Notes: generated from the letters alone by a model not told the origin. Numbered from the stretch's first letter, positions 1 to 8,807 are shown. The stretch: DNA of 64,000 nucleotides from Hyphomicrobiales bacterium (GCA_016710435.1 JADJVV010000001.1:248001-312000); one strand, 5' to 3'. Made by a program: numbers and translations.

Positions 1-418
1 AGTTGTCGAAGACCGCAAAGTTGGGATTGGCCGCGGCATCAGGTTTGAAGGACGAGCCGATGAGGAAGGCGCGGTCCGGATAATCCTTCGCCACCGCGCG
101 CGCGGCATCTTCCACCGCAAAAGCCTCGCCGACGATCAACTGATGGCCCGCCTCGCAATATTCGCGCATGACGCGCTCGTAGTCCGTGTTCGCCACCTTT
201 TCCGAGAACACGTACTCAATATCGCCCCGGTCTTTCGCCGTGTTCGCGGCCTTGTGAATGCGGCTCACCCACTGCTGCTCCACGGGCACCGTGTAGACCG
301 ACGCCATCTTGATCGGTCCGTCGGCGCGTGCGGCTTGCGGCAGCAACCCTGCCAGCGGCAAGGTTGCACCGGCCTTCAAGAGCAGCCGGCGATTGAGCGA
401 GATGAATTGGTTGGACAT
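1..418 (-). CDS. BMP-family ABC transporter substrate-binding protein (N-terminal part)
   Basis: The first 139 residues of a periplasmic binding protein are visible; the 3' end of the gene lies outside the window. The protein starts with ATG at 418 and carries a Tat-like signal (NRRLLLKAG, then a hydrophobic run to QAARA), so it is probably exported folded. The mature part begins IKMASVYTVPVEQQW and continues with a VGEAFAVEDAARAVAKDYPD stretch, the usual pattern of basic-membrane-protein (BMP/Med) binding proteins, which feed nucleoside or similar ligands to an ABC importer. Its transporter partners, if any, would lie to the left. The ligand cannot be read from this fragment. Confidence 0.75.
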   Translation of the reverse strand, partial: MSNQFISLNRRLLLKAGATLPLAGLLPQAARADGPIKMASVYTVPVEQQWVSRIHKAANTAKDRGDIEYVFSEKVANTDYERVMREYCEAGHQLIVGEAFAVEDAARAVAKDYPDRAFLIGSSFKPDAAANPNFAVFDN

Positions 419-519
419 TGCGTTTCTCCCTGGCAGGCGATGCGCCCTGCCTGGACTATTGCACTCCCCCAAAATGCTGTCCACGCGGTCAAAACAGGTT
501 TTGCGCTGCAAAATTCTCC

Positions 520-594
520 GCGCCCGAAAGCGGCGCAAAACGCCCGGTGGGGCGCCCGGGTTCCACGTCTTGCGCGGTTTTTGCGCCCGAAAGC
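520..594. repeat. Pair of 12-nt direct repeats in the divergent intergenic region
   Basis: GCGCCCGAAAGC occurs at 520-531 and again at 583-594, with a 63-bp start-to-start distance (about six helical turns). Both copies lie between the divergent BMP gene and the sensor-kinase gene, where a regulator could bind. There is no other support for an operator. Confidence 0.3.
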
Positions 595-607
595 AAAAGT
601 ATTTTCA

Positions 608-2701
608 TTGCCGCGCCCAAGGATTTCAATATCATCCGGCGAACTCAACATACCTCGCGAGGCGAAGCTGAGTTCCTCCGGCTCCACAGACTCCCCATCT
701 GCATCGCAGCGCAACCTGTCTCAGCGCTGGGCCGAGGCGCGCGCCGCCTTCCCCGGTCTGCAGCGCCTTGTGCTGCTGTACCTGTCCTATCTCTACGCGG
801 CGTGGGTGGGCCAGGGTCTCGCCATCATTCCCGGCATCGACATCACCTTCTGGCCGCCCGCGGGGTTGATGATGGGCACCCTGCTCCTCACCCGCAGCGC
901 AAGCTGGCCCTGGTGGCTCATGGTCGGCGTCGCGGGAGAGTTCTCGGCCAACGCATTCTGGTTCCACAATCCCGCCCACTACACCATGATCTATGCGCTC
1001 GGAAACGTGGGGGAAGTGCTGCTCGGTGCATTGCTGTTCCGCAAACTCTCGGAACGGCCGCGCAGGATCGAATCCTTCCAGACCAGCTTGTCGCTCATCA
1101 TCAGCGCCGGCGTCGCCCCCGTTGTGTCCGCCACCGTGATCGCCAGTGTGGATGCCTTCCTCGCCATGAAGCATTCCTTCGTGGAAACCTTCGGGCTTGT
1201 CTGGCTCGGCGACAGCACCGGCATTCTGGCAATTGCGCCGCTCATGCTGGTGACCGCGCAACTCTGGAAGACACGTCACGACATTGATGCGGTGCGTATC
1301 GTCGAACCGGTCCTGCTGATCGCCGGTGTTGTAGTGGTGCTCTTCACCGCCGCCTACACCTTCCAGCACTTTGCCTATGCCGCCTTGCCGCTGCTCGTGT
1401 GGCTGGCGGTGCGCACGCGCTTTGCCGGCGTGACGGTGGCGATCACCGTCCTTTCCATCGCCGCGAGCTACATCAGTTCGCACCGTCTGGGACTCTTCGC
1501 CGATCCAGACACGGTGAAACTCCGCATCGTCTTCGTGCAATCCTTCCTCGGCATCTCCGCCCTTGTATCGCTGCTCGTGGCGGCATTGGCGCAGCAATAT
1601 GCGGAGACACTGGCCAGCCTGCAGGAAGCGAACCGCAACCTGGAACGCAATGTCGAGCAGCGCACCATGCGCATGCGGGAGAGCGAACAGCGCCTGCAAC
1701 TCGCCCTCGACGCGGCCGGCTCCGGCACATGGTCGCTCGATCTGGATACGCAGGTGCCGGTGTGGGACACCCGCTTCCAGGACGCCCACGCCATCAAGCC
1801 CGGTGATCCCGTCACCATCGACACCTGGATCCATGCCATTCACCCGGACGACCAGCAGCGGGTGCGGGCCCAGCTCGAACGCCTGAACAGCCCCGCAACA
1901 TCGGACACCTGGGAAAGCGAATACCGCGTGCGCCACCCCGAGGTAGGCGACCGCTGGCTCCTGACCGTGGGCCGCATCATTCAGCAGCAGGGCGAGAAAC
2001 CGACAGGATTGTCCGGCATCTTTCTCGACATCACCTTCCGCAAGACCCACGAGCAGCGCCTGCGCATGCTCATGCGGGAATCGAGCCACCGCAAGAAGAA
2101 CCTGCTCGCCGTGGTCCTGGCCGTCGCGCGCAACACCGTTGCCGATGCACCGGACGATTTCCTGCAGCGCTTCCAGGCGCGCATCCATGCGCTCGCCGCA
2201 GGCTATGACGTGCTGATCAACAATGCGTGGACCGGCGTGAAATTGCACCAGCTCATCGGCTTGCAACTCGCGCACTTCGAAGACCTCATCGGCAAGCGCA
2301 TTTTCCTCGAAGGCCCCGATCTCAAAATCAACGCCTCCGCCGCCCAGCCACTGGGCATGGCCCTGCACGAGCTTTCCACCAACGCCAGCAAGTATGGCTC
2401 CCTCGCCACCCCGGAGGGCGAGATTCACGTGCGCTGGGAAATGGAAGACACCGGCAAGCCCGATGTGCCCTGCACCTTCCGCATGAGCTGGACGGAAAGC
2501 GGCGGACCGCGCGTCGTGCATCCGCGCCGCCGCGGTTTCGGCACCGCCGTCACCGAACGCATGATCCAGACGTCATTCGCCGCTGACGTGACACTCGACT
2601 ACCGCCCCGAAGGCGTGTTCTGGACCATGGCCTGCCCCTGCGACCAGGTCCTCGAAACCGACGACACGCCCAAACAGGACATGCTGTTTCCGGATCTGTG
2701 A
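608..2701 (+). CDS. MASE1-PAS-HWE sensor histidine kinase
   Basis: Membrane sensor kinase of about 697 residues. The N-terminal half has many hydrophobic segments and reads as a MASE1 sensor domain (FWPPAGLMMGTLLL; VWLGDSTGILAIAPLML). A short coiled coil follows (residues about 320-350), then a PAS domain (ALDAAGSGTWSLD to SGIFLDITFRK). The catalytic part is of the HWE type: H-box ESSHRKKN with the phospho-accepting His near residue 494, N-box ALHELSTNASKYGSL near 587, and the WTESGGP motif near 627. The start is uncertain. I chose TTG 608 because the upstream frame (ATG 140s and 440) does not look coding; CTG 668 or GTG near 769 are alternatives. No response regulator gene adjoins, so its partner is unknown. 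The signal sensed is unknown. Confidence 0.82.
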   Translation: MPRPRISISSGELNIPREAKLSSSGSTDSPSASQRNLSQRWAEARAAFPGLQRLVLLYLSYLYAAWVGQGLAIIPGIDITFWPPAGLMMGTLLLTRSASWPWWLMVGVAGEFSANAFWFHNPAHYTMIYALGNVGEVLLGALLFRKLSERPRRIESFQTSLSLIISAGVAPVVSATVIASVDAFLAMKHSFVETFGLVWLGDSTGILAIAPLMLVTAQLWKTRHDIDAVRIVEPVLLIAGVVVVLFTAAYTFQHFAYAALPLLVWLAVRTRFAGVTVAITVLSIAASYISSHRLGLFADPDTVKLRIVFVQSFLGISALVSLLVAALAQQYAETLASLQEANRNLERNVEQRTMRMRESEQRLQLALDAAGSGTWSLDLDTQVPVWDTRFQDAHAIKPGDPVTIDTWIHAIHPDDQQRVRAQLERLNSPATSDTWESEYRVRHPEVGDRWLLTVGRIIQQQGEKPTGLSGIFLDITFRKTHEQRLRMLMRESSHRKKNLLAVVLAVARNTVADAPDDFLQRFQARIHALAAGYDVLINNAWTGVKLHQLIGLQLAHFEDLIGKRIFLEGPDLKINASAAQPLGMALHELSTNASKYGSLATPEGEIHVRWEMEDTGKPDVPCTFRMSWTESGGPRVVHPRRRGFGTAVTERMIQTSFAADVTLDYRPEGVFWTMACPCDQVLETDDTPKQDMLFPDL

Positions 2702-2717
2702 TGGGTTCGGGGGAATG

Positions 2718-2793
2718 TGGTGGGCCCGGCAGGACTCGAACCTGCAACCAGACGGTTATGAGCCGTCAGCTCTAACCATTGAGCTACAGGCCC
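2718..2793 (-). tRNA. tRNA-Ile (CAU anticodon, lysidine type)
   Basis: On the minus strand a 76-nt cloverleaf can be folded. The acceptor GGGCCTG pairs with CGGGCCC, the D arm contains GCTCAATGGTTAGAGC, the anticodon stem GACGG/CCGTC holds the loop CTCATAA, the T arm is GCAGG-TTCGAGT-CCTGC, and CCA is encoded. The CAU anticodon with the CUCAUAA loop and a D loop like E. coli ileX points to tRNA-Ile2, whose C34 is changed to lysidine to read AUA, rather than to a methionine tRNA. Annotation programs often label it tRNA-Met. Confidence 0.93.
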
Positions 2794-2920
2794 CACCTGC
2801 CCCGGACAGTTGGGACGCCGCTCACTAACCGATTTGCAGGGAGAAGGCCAGTCCGGCTGGCGCGGAAGGGCCGGTGCCGCCCGTTTTTGAACCCGCAACA
2901 AGCCGTGCTATAGGCCGCTG

Positions 2921-4378
2921 ATGATATATCAGGATTTGACTCCCGAGGCCGCCGTCGACGCCCTCATCGCGCTCCACGCCGAAGCAACGACAGGCCTGAA
3001 GGATGCGCTGGACCACTATTTCAAGACGCGCACCGTGCCCACGGCGGAAGAGCGCGCGGCCTTCTGCTACCCCGAACTCCTCGTCACCTATGAGTCGCAG
3101 GGCCTGCAACCGAACATCTCGCGCGCCTTTGCCAAGTTCACCGGACCCGGCGTTTATGCCACGACCGTGACGCAGCCCACGCACTTCGCGCCCTATCTGC
3201 TGCAACAACTCCGTTATCTGGTGCGGGACTACGGCGCCAGGCTGCGGGTGCGGCCTTCGACGCAGGAGATCCCCTATCCTTACGTGCTCGACAAGGGCGA
3301 CGACCTCGGCGCGGGCGGTGTCTCGGCCGCGGAACTGGCGCTGCATTTCCCTGTTCCGCAGCTTTCCCTCGTGGGTGACGAGATTGCCGATGGCACCTTT
3401 GCCCAGGAGCGCGGCGATCCGCTGCCGCTGGCGCTGTTCGATGCCGTACGCATAGACTATTCGCTGAAGCGGCTGCAGCACTACACCGGCACGCACTGGT
3501 CCCACGTCCAGCCGTGGATCCTGCTCACCAACTATCACCGCTATGTGGACCAGTTCGTGCAGTGGAGTCTGGCGCGCCTGCGCGAGGACGGGCCCTACGA
3601 AGCGCTCTATCTTCCCGGCGGCGGCGTCATTGCCCGCGACATGCGTGAACCGGATGCGCTGAAGGTGATCGACGGCAGCCCCTGGCACCGCTTCCAGATG
3701 CCGGGCTATCACCTCACCCGCAAGGATGGGCATGATGGCATCACGCTGGTGAACATCGGTGTCGGGCCTTCGAATGCAAAGACGATCACGGATCATCTTG
3801 CGGTGCTCAGGCCCCATTGCTGGCTGATGATCGGCCACTGTGGCGGGCTTCGCCAGTCGCAACGGATCGGCGACTACGTTCTCGCCCACGCCTACCTCCG
3901 CCAGGATCACATCCTCGATTCACTGGTGCCGCCGGACATTCCCATTCCCGCACTCGCCGAGATCCAGGTGGCGCTGCAGGCCGCTGCCGCAGACGTGACG
4001 GGCGAACAGGGGGAGGCCCTGAAATCGCGGCTGCGCACCGGCACCGTCGTCACCAACGATGACCGCAACTGGGAACTGCGCTGGACGCCGGAGCGGAAGC
4101 GCATCAACCTCTCGCGCGCCATCGCCGTCGACATGGAATCCGGAACCATCGCGGCCCAAGGCTACCGCCTGCGCGTGCCCTACGGCACGCTTCTCTGCGT
4201 GTCCGACAAGCCGCTGCATGGTGAAATCAAATTGCCCGGTGCGGCCAATGCCTTCTACGACCGCGCCGTGGGTGAACACCTGCTGATCGGTTTGGCGGCG
4301 GTGGACCGCCTGCGTGTCGACCGCGCCGGACTGCATTCGCGCAAGCTGCGCAGTTTCGACGAGCCGCCGTTCCGCTGA
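2921..4378 (+). CDS. amn: AMP nucleosidase
   Basis: 485-residue cytoplasmic enzyme that hydrolyses AMP to adenine and ribose 5-phosphate in purine salvage and energy balance. The length and two-part build fit the family: an N-terminal Amn-specific domain (ELLVTYESQGLQPNISRAFAKF) and a C-terminal nucleoside-phosphorylase-like domain. Markers in the latter are GVGPSNAKTITDHL and MIGHCGGL near residues 280-310, VDMESGTIAAQGYR near 405-418, and CVSDKPLHGEIK with the catalytic Asp near 428. The ATG start fits the conserved N-terminus; I see only a poor ribosome site. The gene stands alone between the tRNA and a SIMPL-domain gene. Confidence 0.93.
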   Translation: MIYQDLTPEAAVDALIALHAEATTGLKDALDHYFKTRTVPTAEERAAFCYPELLVTYESQGLQPNISRAFAKFTGPGVYATTVTQPTHFAPYLLQQLRYLVRDYGARLRVRPSTQEIPYPYVLDKGDDLGAGGVSAAELALHFPVPQLSLVGDEIADGTFAQERGDPLPLALFDAVRIDYSLKRLQHYTGTHWSHVQPWILLTNYHRYVDQFVQWSLARLREDGPYEALYLPGGGVIARDMREPDALKVIDGSPWHRFQMPGYHLTRKDGHDGITLVNIGVGPSNAKTITDHLAVLRPHCWLMIGHCGGLRQSQRIGDYVLAHAYLRQDHILDSLVPPDIPIPALAEIQVALQAAAADVTGEQGEALKSRLRTGTVVTNDDRNWELRWTPERKRINLSRAIAVDMESGTIAAQGYRLRVPYGTLLCVSDKPLHGEIKLPGAANAFYDRAVGEHLLIGLAAVDRLRVDRAGLHSRKLRSFDEPPFR

Positions 4379-4443
4379 TCCGGTCCGCCCTTTTGCTGCC
4401 GCAATTTATTCCTATCTGCTTCCGCCAAGGAGAACGAACTTCG

Positions 4444-5145
4444 ATGCTGACCCGCCTGTTTGCCGCTTTGACCGCCGCCACCCTGCTCTTCACTCCCGCC
4501 CTTGCTGACGAGGCCAAATTGAACCGCACGATTTCCATCACCGGCACGGGCGAAGTGCGCGCCGTTCCCGACATGGCGACGATCACCCTCGGTGTGATGT
4601 CCAACGCGCTGACGGCACAGGAGGCGCTGACCGCCAACACCAAGGCGATGACCGATGTGATGGCGCTGCTGAAGCAGCAGGGCATCGAGGACCGCGACAT
4701 CGCCACGTCCAACTTCAACATCTCGCCGCGCTATGACTATGGCCAGGGCGGCACGCAGCAGCCGAAGGTGACGGGCTACGACGTCTCCAACACCGTGACC
4801 GTGACCGTGCGCAAGATCGCCGCACTGGGCGACCTGCTCGACAAGGCCGTGACGGCCGGCTCCAACCAGGTCTACGGTATTGCCTTCTCGGTCTCCAAGC
4901 CCGACGCGATGCTGGATACCGCGCGCCAGAACGCCGTGGCGGACGCGCGTCACAAAGCCGAAATCTATGCCACCGCCGGTGGCTTCACCCTCGGCGATAT
5001 CGTGTCGCTCAGCGAAGGCGGCGGATACCGCCCGCCCATGCCCATGATGAAATCAGCCATGGCCGCCGATGCCGCCCCCGTTCCGGTGGCCCAGGGTGAG
5101 CAGGCCCTGACAATCGATGTCAGCATCGTGTGGTCGATCAAGTAA
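4444..5145 (+). CDS. SIMPL (DUF541) domain periplasmic protein
   Basis: 233-residue exported protein. A signal peptide (MLTRLFAALTAATLL to ALA-DEA) is followed by the SIMPL domain: ISITGTGEVRAVPDMATITLGV, the VTGYDVSNTVTVTVR segment, and SKPDAMLDTARQNAVADARHKAE. Relatives sit in the periplasm or outer membrane and are linked to oxidative-stress or envelope functions, but no enzyme activity is established. ATG 4444 is chosen over an upstream ATG (4393) because AAGGAG lies 11 nt before it and the signal peptide then begins at residue 1. Confidence 0.85.
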   Translation: MLTRLFAALTAATLLFTPALADEAKLNRTISITGTGEVRAVPDMATITLGVMSNALTAQEALTANTKAMTDVMALLKQQGIEDRDIATSNFNISPRYDYGQGGTQQPKVTGYDVSNTVTVTVRKIAALGDLLDKAVTAGSNQVYGIAFSVSKPDAMLDTARQNAVADARHKAEIYATAGGFTLGDIVSLSEGGGYRPPMPMMKSAMAADAAPVPVAQGEQALTIDVSIVWSIK

Positions 5146-5186
5146 ACGCGACTGGAACAAATGCGATGGCCTGATAGTTTCAGGCC

Positions 5187-6110
5187 ATGCCCTTCCACGT
5201 CCGAGACCCCTGGCGCGTTCAATATTTCGACGCCGTGCCCTGCCCCGCGGACGTGCACGTTCCCATTGACGACATTGATTGCTGGGAGTGGTTTCCCGAC
5301 TATCGCTACATCTACGACAAGCTCCACGTGGCGCGGAGCCAGGGCGTGGAGAGCGGCACGGCCACCGATGTGCCAGGACATTTTCCCGTCTTCGCCAAGC
5401 CCCGCGTGAACCTGAAGGGCATGGGGTTGGGCAGTTGCGTGCTCCAAAGCGAAGCGGACTTCCGCCGCCACATGACGCCAGACATGATGTGGATGGACCT
5501 GTTCACCGGCCCCCACATCTCCACCGACGCCGCGGTGGTGAAAGGCGCCGTCGCCTGGATCCGCCATGCCGAGGGCATTGCCTGGACCGAAGGCATGTTC
5601 AAGCACTGGATCATCCGCGCGGAGGACGACGGCCCCCTCACCCGCTTCCTCACGCAGTGGGTGGCGCGCGAACTCCCCGGCTACACCGGCATGATCAACA
5701 TCGAAACCATCGGCGGCAAAATCATCGAGGCGCAGATCCGCTTCGCCGACCAGTGGTGCGACCTCTATGGCCGCGCCTGGTTTGATGCCGTGGTGGAGTT
5801 ATACGGAAAGGGCGTGTGGGATTTGCAGCAGCCCCACACGCGCGAAGGCTACTCGGTGCCACTCTTCGCCCGTCACGGCGCGGTGCCACCGCACCCGCCG
5901 GCCGAGGTGCAGGCCCGCATCCGAGCCATGCCGCACGTCTCCAGCCTGCAGGTCACCTATCACGAAGCCAAGGACGGCAAAGCCCACCCCATGCCACCGG
6001 GCGGCTTCCGCCTGGGCATCGTCAACGGCTGGGACTTGCAGGCCTGCTTCGCCGCGAGAATAGCCCTGGCCGCGGCGTTTCCGGGAGTTGAGGTGATGTT
6101 GCCGGAGTGA
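5187..6110 (+). CDS. Conserved protein of unknown function, possibly ATP-grasp-like
   Basis: 307-residue cytoplasmic protein without a signal peptide or membrane segment. I do not recognise a named family. Two stretches resemble ATP-grasp enzymes: a FAKPRVNLKGMGLGS segment near residue 70, like a nucleotide-binding lysine strand, and GMINIETIGGKIIEAQIRFADQ near residue 171, like the acidic N-E-x-N metal-binding strand. No carboxylate substrate or partner is suggested by the neighbours: SIMPL upstream and a convergent carbonic anhydrase 18 bp downstream. The ATP-grasp idea is inference from motif shape only. Confidence 0.6.
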   Translation: MPFHVRDPWRVQYFDAVPCPADVHVPIDDIDCWEWFPDYRYIYDKLHVARSQGVESGTATDVPGHFPVFAKPRVNLKGMGLGSCVLQSEADFRRHMTPDMMWMDLFTGPHISTDAAVVKGAVAWIRHAEGIAWTEGMFKHWIIRAEDDGPLTRFLTQWVARELPGYTGMINIETIGGKIIEAQIRFADQWCDLYGRAWFDAVVELYGKGVWDLQQPHTREGYSVPLFARHGAVPPHPPAEVQARIRAMPHVSSLQVTYHEAKDGKAHPMPPGGFRLGIVNGWDLQACFAARIALAAAFPGVEVMLPE

Positions 6111-6128
6111 GATCCACGCTGCGCCAGC

Positions 6129-6752
6129 TCACATCAGCGCCCAGCTCCGCGCCATCTCGTCATACACATGCAGTTCACCCAGCGAGATGTCGAACCAGGC
6201 GCCGTGCACGGTGAGGTCGTTCTTGTTTTCGCGCAGGCGGAGCCACGGGAAGGTGCGGAGGTTGGCGAGGGAATGTTCGACCGAGGCATGTTCCACCGCC
6301 GTCTGCACGTCCTTGTGGTCGTGGTCATGGCGCACGGTTTCCGCCACGTCCTTCACGCCCGACATCCACTTGCCGATGAAATCTCCCGCCGACAGCGGAT
6401 CGCCGCCTTCGACCACGGCGCGGATGCCGCCGCAGCGGCCGTGGCCCATCACCACCACATGCTTCACGCCGAGCGCGATGACGGCGAACTCGATGGCCGC
6501 ACTTGTGGCGTGGTGGCGGCCATCCGGCGCGTAGGGAGGCACGAGGTTTGCGACATTGCGCAGGACGAAAATCTCGCCGGGGCCCGCATCGAAGATCGTT
6601 TCCGGCGCGGCGCGGGAATCGCAGCAGGCGATGATCATGACAGTGGGTTTCTGCACGCCCGTGCCAAGACGCGCGTAGCGTTCCTTTTCATCGGCGTAGC
6701 GGCCGCCGCGGAACGATTGATAGCCATCGAGAAGGTGCTTGGGGAATGTCAT
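6129..6752 (-). CDS. Beta-class carbonic anhydrase
   Basis: 207-residue zinc enzyme for the reversible hydration of CO2 to bicarbonate. It has the family zinc ligands: Cys43 with Asp45 and Arg47 in ACCDSR, and His106 and Cys109 in MGHGRCGG. The sequence RNVANLVPPY and the C-terminal VHGAWFDISLGELHVYD (product-strand region) are also typical. ATG 6752 is preceded by GAGGAA at good spacing. Bicarbonate could supply carbamoyl phosphate synthesis or carboxylases. It lies 18 bp upstream of the nitrilase-family gene on the same strand in the reverse order of transcription, so it may be the last gene of that unit. Confidence 0.93.
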   Translation of the reverse strand: MTFPKHLLDGYQSFRGGRYADEKERYARLGTGVQKPTVMIIACCDSRAAPETIFDAGPGEIFVLRNVANLVPPYAPDGRHHATSAAIEFAVIALGVKHVVVMGHGRCGGIRAVVEGGDPLSAGDFIGKWMSGVKDVAETVRHDHDHKDVQTAVEHASVEHSLANLRTFPWLRLRENKNDLTVHGAWFDISLGELHVYDEMARSWALM

Positions 6753-6770
6753 GTCTTGTTCCTCACCAGA

Positions 6771-7664
6771 TCAGCGGAGATCAATCAACCGGGCTTTTGG
6801 CAGCGCGGCAGCGCCCGGCTGTTCCGGCCAATGGGCATAGGTGCGCACGCCGCCGTTCGCCCGCGCCTGCGCCAGCAGGTCGAGGTCGAGCGTCGCCGTC
6901 ACCCATTGCGGCGCGTTCATCTCGCCCAGCGCCATGGCGCCATTGGCCGGGAAGCCCCTGTCGGGCGGCGCGAAAATACCGGCCATGCCCACATTGTTTT
7001 CAACCGCCGTGCAGAAGGGTGCGGGCCCCACGCAGGGTGAATGCACGGTGTAGACCTGGTTTTCGAGGGCCCGCGCCGCAGCCCCGGTGCGCACCCGCCA
7101 GTAGCCCCATTCGGTTTCGGTGTTGGAGGGCGCGAGGATGATCTCCGCCCCCGCTTCCGCCAGCGCCCGCGAGAGGAGCGGGAATTCGATGTCGTAACAG
7201 ATGAGCAGGCCCACCTTGGCGATGCCGATGTCATATACCGAAAGGTCACGGCCACCGCTGATGCGCCACGGGTCGCGCTCCCACGGCGTCGGCATGATCT
7301 TGGTGAAGCTGGCGGGCTTGCCGGTGGGTCCGGCAAGCTGGGCGATATTGTTTCGCGTGCCATTGCTGACGCAGGGACCGCTGCCGGCGACGATCATCAC
7401 GCCATGCGTGCGCGCCAGGTCGCAGGTGAGGGCGGAAATCTCGCCGGTGAAATCCGATACGGCCTCAATGCTGCCCTGCAGATCGAGTCCGCGCCCGCCG
7501 ATGGCCGAGAGTTCCATGGCGGCGTATTCCGGGAAGACGAGGATCTGCGCGCCCTGCTCCACGGCCTCCTCGCACCAGCGCGAGACCTTGGCGCGCCACT
7601 GCGCCAGCGAGGCGATTTCATCCAGCGGATATTGCGCGGCGGCAATGGTGACGGTGCGGCTCAC
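6771..7664 (-). CDS. Carbon-nitrogen hydrolase (nitrilase superfamily)
   Basis: 297-residue amidase-fold hydrolase with the full catalytic set: Glu46 (FPEYA), Lys122 (FTKIMPTPWER) and Cys156 (LLICYDIEFP). The substrate is unknown; relatives act on linear amides or deaminated glutathione. The start is GTG 7664, which overlaps the TGA of the upstream acetyltransferase as GTGA, so the two are translationally coupled. In many bacteria a GNAT domain and a nitrilase domain are fused in one protein, and this pair looks like the split form. Confidence 0.9.
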   Translation of the reverse strand: MSRTVTIAAAQYPLDEIASLAQWRAKVSRWCEEAVEQGAQILVFPEYAAMELSAIGGRGLDLQGSIEAVSDFTGEISALTCDLARTHGVMIVAGSGPCVSNGTRNNIAQLAGPTGKPASFTKIMPTPWERDPWRISGGRDLSVYDIGIAKVGLLICYDIEFPLLSRALAEAGAEIILAPSNTETEWGYWRVRTGAAARALENQVYTVHSPCVGPAPFCTAVENNVGMAGIFAPPDRGFPANGAMALGEMNAPQWVTATLDLDLLAQARANGGVRTYAHWPEQPGAAALPKARLIDLR

Positions 7665-8245
7665 AGGTCTCTCATCCAGAATTGCATGGGCTTCAACGTA
7701 TCATGGGGCTGGTCCAGATCACGCCATGAAAATTCCGTGACGAGCCCCGGCACGGGCGCATAGCCGCGCTTGCGCCAGAACGGGTCGAGCGGGGCATATT
7801 TGGGAGGCCGCGCCGGATGATCCTCAGGGCGCGCGACGGCGCAGAAGGCGGCGTGGCTGGCACCCAGCGCACGGGCCTGTTGTTCCCGCAGGTCAAAGAA
7901 GCGGTGCCCTGCCCCCTGCCCGCGATAGTCCGGCAGCAACACGGACTCGGCACAATAGAAGATGCTGGCCACATCCAGCCCGCGGGCAAGGAATGGCGCC
8001 TGGAACGCTTCATGCTCCGCCGCCAGCGGGCAACCCGTGGCGGCACCCACAATATCCGCACCGTCGCGCGCCACCACCACGACCGCGCCCGCACTGGCGG
8101 CAAAGCGCGCGAGGTAGTCGCGCTCATAGGCAAGCGTGCCGTCATAGAGATAGGGGAAATCGCGGAACACGCGAATGCGCAACCGCGCCACATCCTCGAT
8201 GACAGAGGCGACGTCAGGTCCGGTGAGGGAGGCGTAGGTCAGCAT
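7661..8245 (-). CDS. GNAT-family N-acetyltransferase
   Basis: 194-residue acetyl-CoA-dependent acetyltransferase. The acetyl-CoA motif region reads SVLLPDYRGQGAGHRFFDLREQQA (R/Q-x-x-G-x-G/A type), followed by a typical beta-bulge segment FCAVARPEDHP. The N-terminus VARLRIRVFRDFPYLYDG and the loop REDHPARPPKY resemble acetyltransferases that sit beside nitrilase domains. ATG 8245 is chosen over an in-frame TTG at 8287 because homology-like sequence starts at MLTYASL. The stop overlaps the nitrilase GTG, so both enzymes may act on one small amide or amine. Confidence 0.85.
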   Translation of the reverse strand: MLTYASLTGPDVASVIEDVARLRIRVFRDFPYLYDGTLAYERDYLARFAASAGAVVVVARDGADIVGAATGCPLAAEHEAFQAPFLARGLDVASIFYCAESVLLPDYRGQGAGHRFFDLREQQARALGASHAAFCAVARPEDHPARPPKYAPLDPFWRKRGYAPVPGLVTEFSWRDLDQPHDTLKPMQFWMRDL

Positions 8246-8366
8246 GGGTGCCGCTCGCTTGCCCTTCGACGTCCGCTGCGCGGGCAACTCAGAGTGAGGA
8301 CAAATTGATCATCCCCCATGCCGAGGTGCTCGCGGCACGCGAGCGTCGAAGCATGCGCAACGAGTC

Positions 8367-8780
8367 TCACGTCCCCAGCACCTGCCGGGTCCAGTCCTTG
8401 AGATTGTAGTGGGTGGTGACACGGCTGATCTTGCCGTTTTTCAGTTCAAAGAACGTGCCGACACGCAGCTTGTAGCTCTGGCCCTTGGCCTTGGGCAGGC
8501 CGGGATCGGTCTTGAGATACTTGCCCTTCAGCTTGAACTCGGCGGCGGCACGGCTGCCATCGCTGTTCGTCATGATGACGATGTCGGAGAGCGTTTCCTT
8601 GTAGGAGGCATTCATGTGGGCGAGGAAGGCCGCGAACTTGTCCTTGCCCTTGCGCGCTTCGCCCTGGCTCACATCATGCACGAACCCCGCGCCGAGGCAG
8701 GCGAGCATGCCGTCCACGTCCTGGGCGTTGAAGGCGTCGTAGTAGCGGGTGATGAGCTTGCGGGTCTGGGCGGCGGACAT
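8367..8780 (-). CDS. Ketosteroid-isomerase-related protein (SnoaL/NTF2-like fold)
   Basis: 137-residue small cone-shaped NTF2-like protein. YYDAFNAQDVDGML, HDVSQGEARKGKD, IVIMTNSDGSRAAAEF and THYNLKDW match a conserved bacterial family called ketosteroid-isomerase-related protein. Members have no proven substrate, and a steroid role is not implied. ATG 8780 has a good ribosome site (AAGGAG, 6 nt before) and is preferred over an upstream start at 8804. Confidence 0.85.
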   Translation of the reverse strand: MSAAQTRKLITRYYDAFNAQDVDGMLACLGAGFVHDVSQGEARKGKDKFAAFLAHMNASYKETLSDIVIMTNSDGSRAAAEFKLKGKYLKTDPGLPKAKGQSYKLRVGTFFELKNGKISRVTTHYNLKDWTRQVLGT

Positions 8781-8807
8781 CGGATTCTCCTTGTGCCGCC
8801 GCACTAA

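Noticed and set aside
143..607. Open frame extending the HWE kinase upstream to ATG 143 or 440
   Set aside because: The extension overlaps the BMP gene start and a probable control region, is Arg/Pro-rich and has no domain. The true start is later, though its exact codon is uncertain.
632..2521. 629-codon open frame on the minus strand
   Set aside because: It lies antisense to the kinase in a GC-rich gene and shows no family pattern; long opposite-strand frames are expected at this base composition.
2718..2793. Reading the tRNA as elongator or initiator tRNA-Met
   Set aside because: The CUCAUAA anticodon loop and the D-arm GGUUAGAGC fit tRNA-Ile2 (ileX type) better; presence of tilS in the genome would support this.
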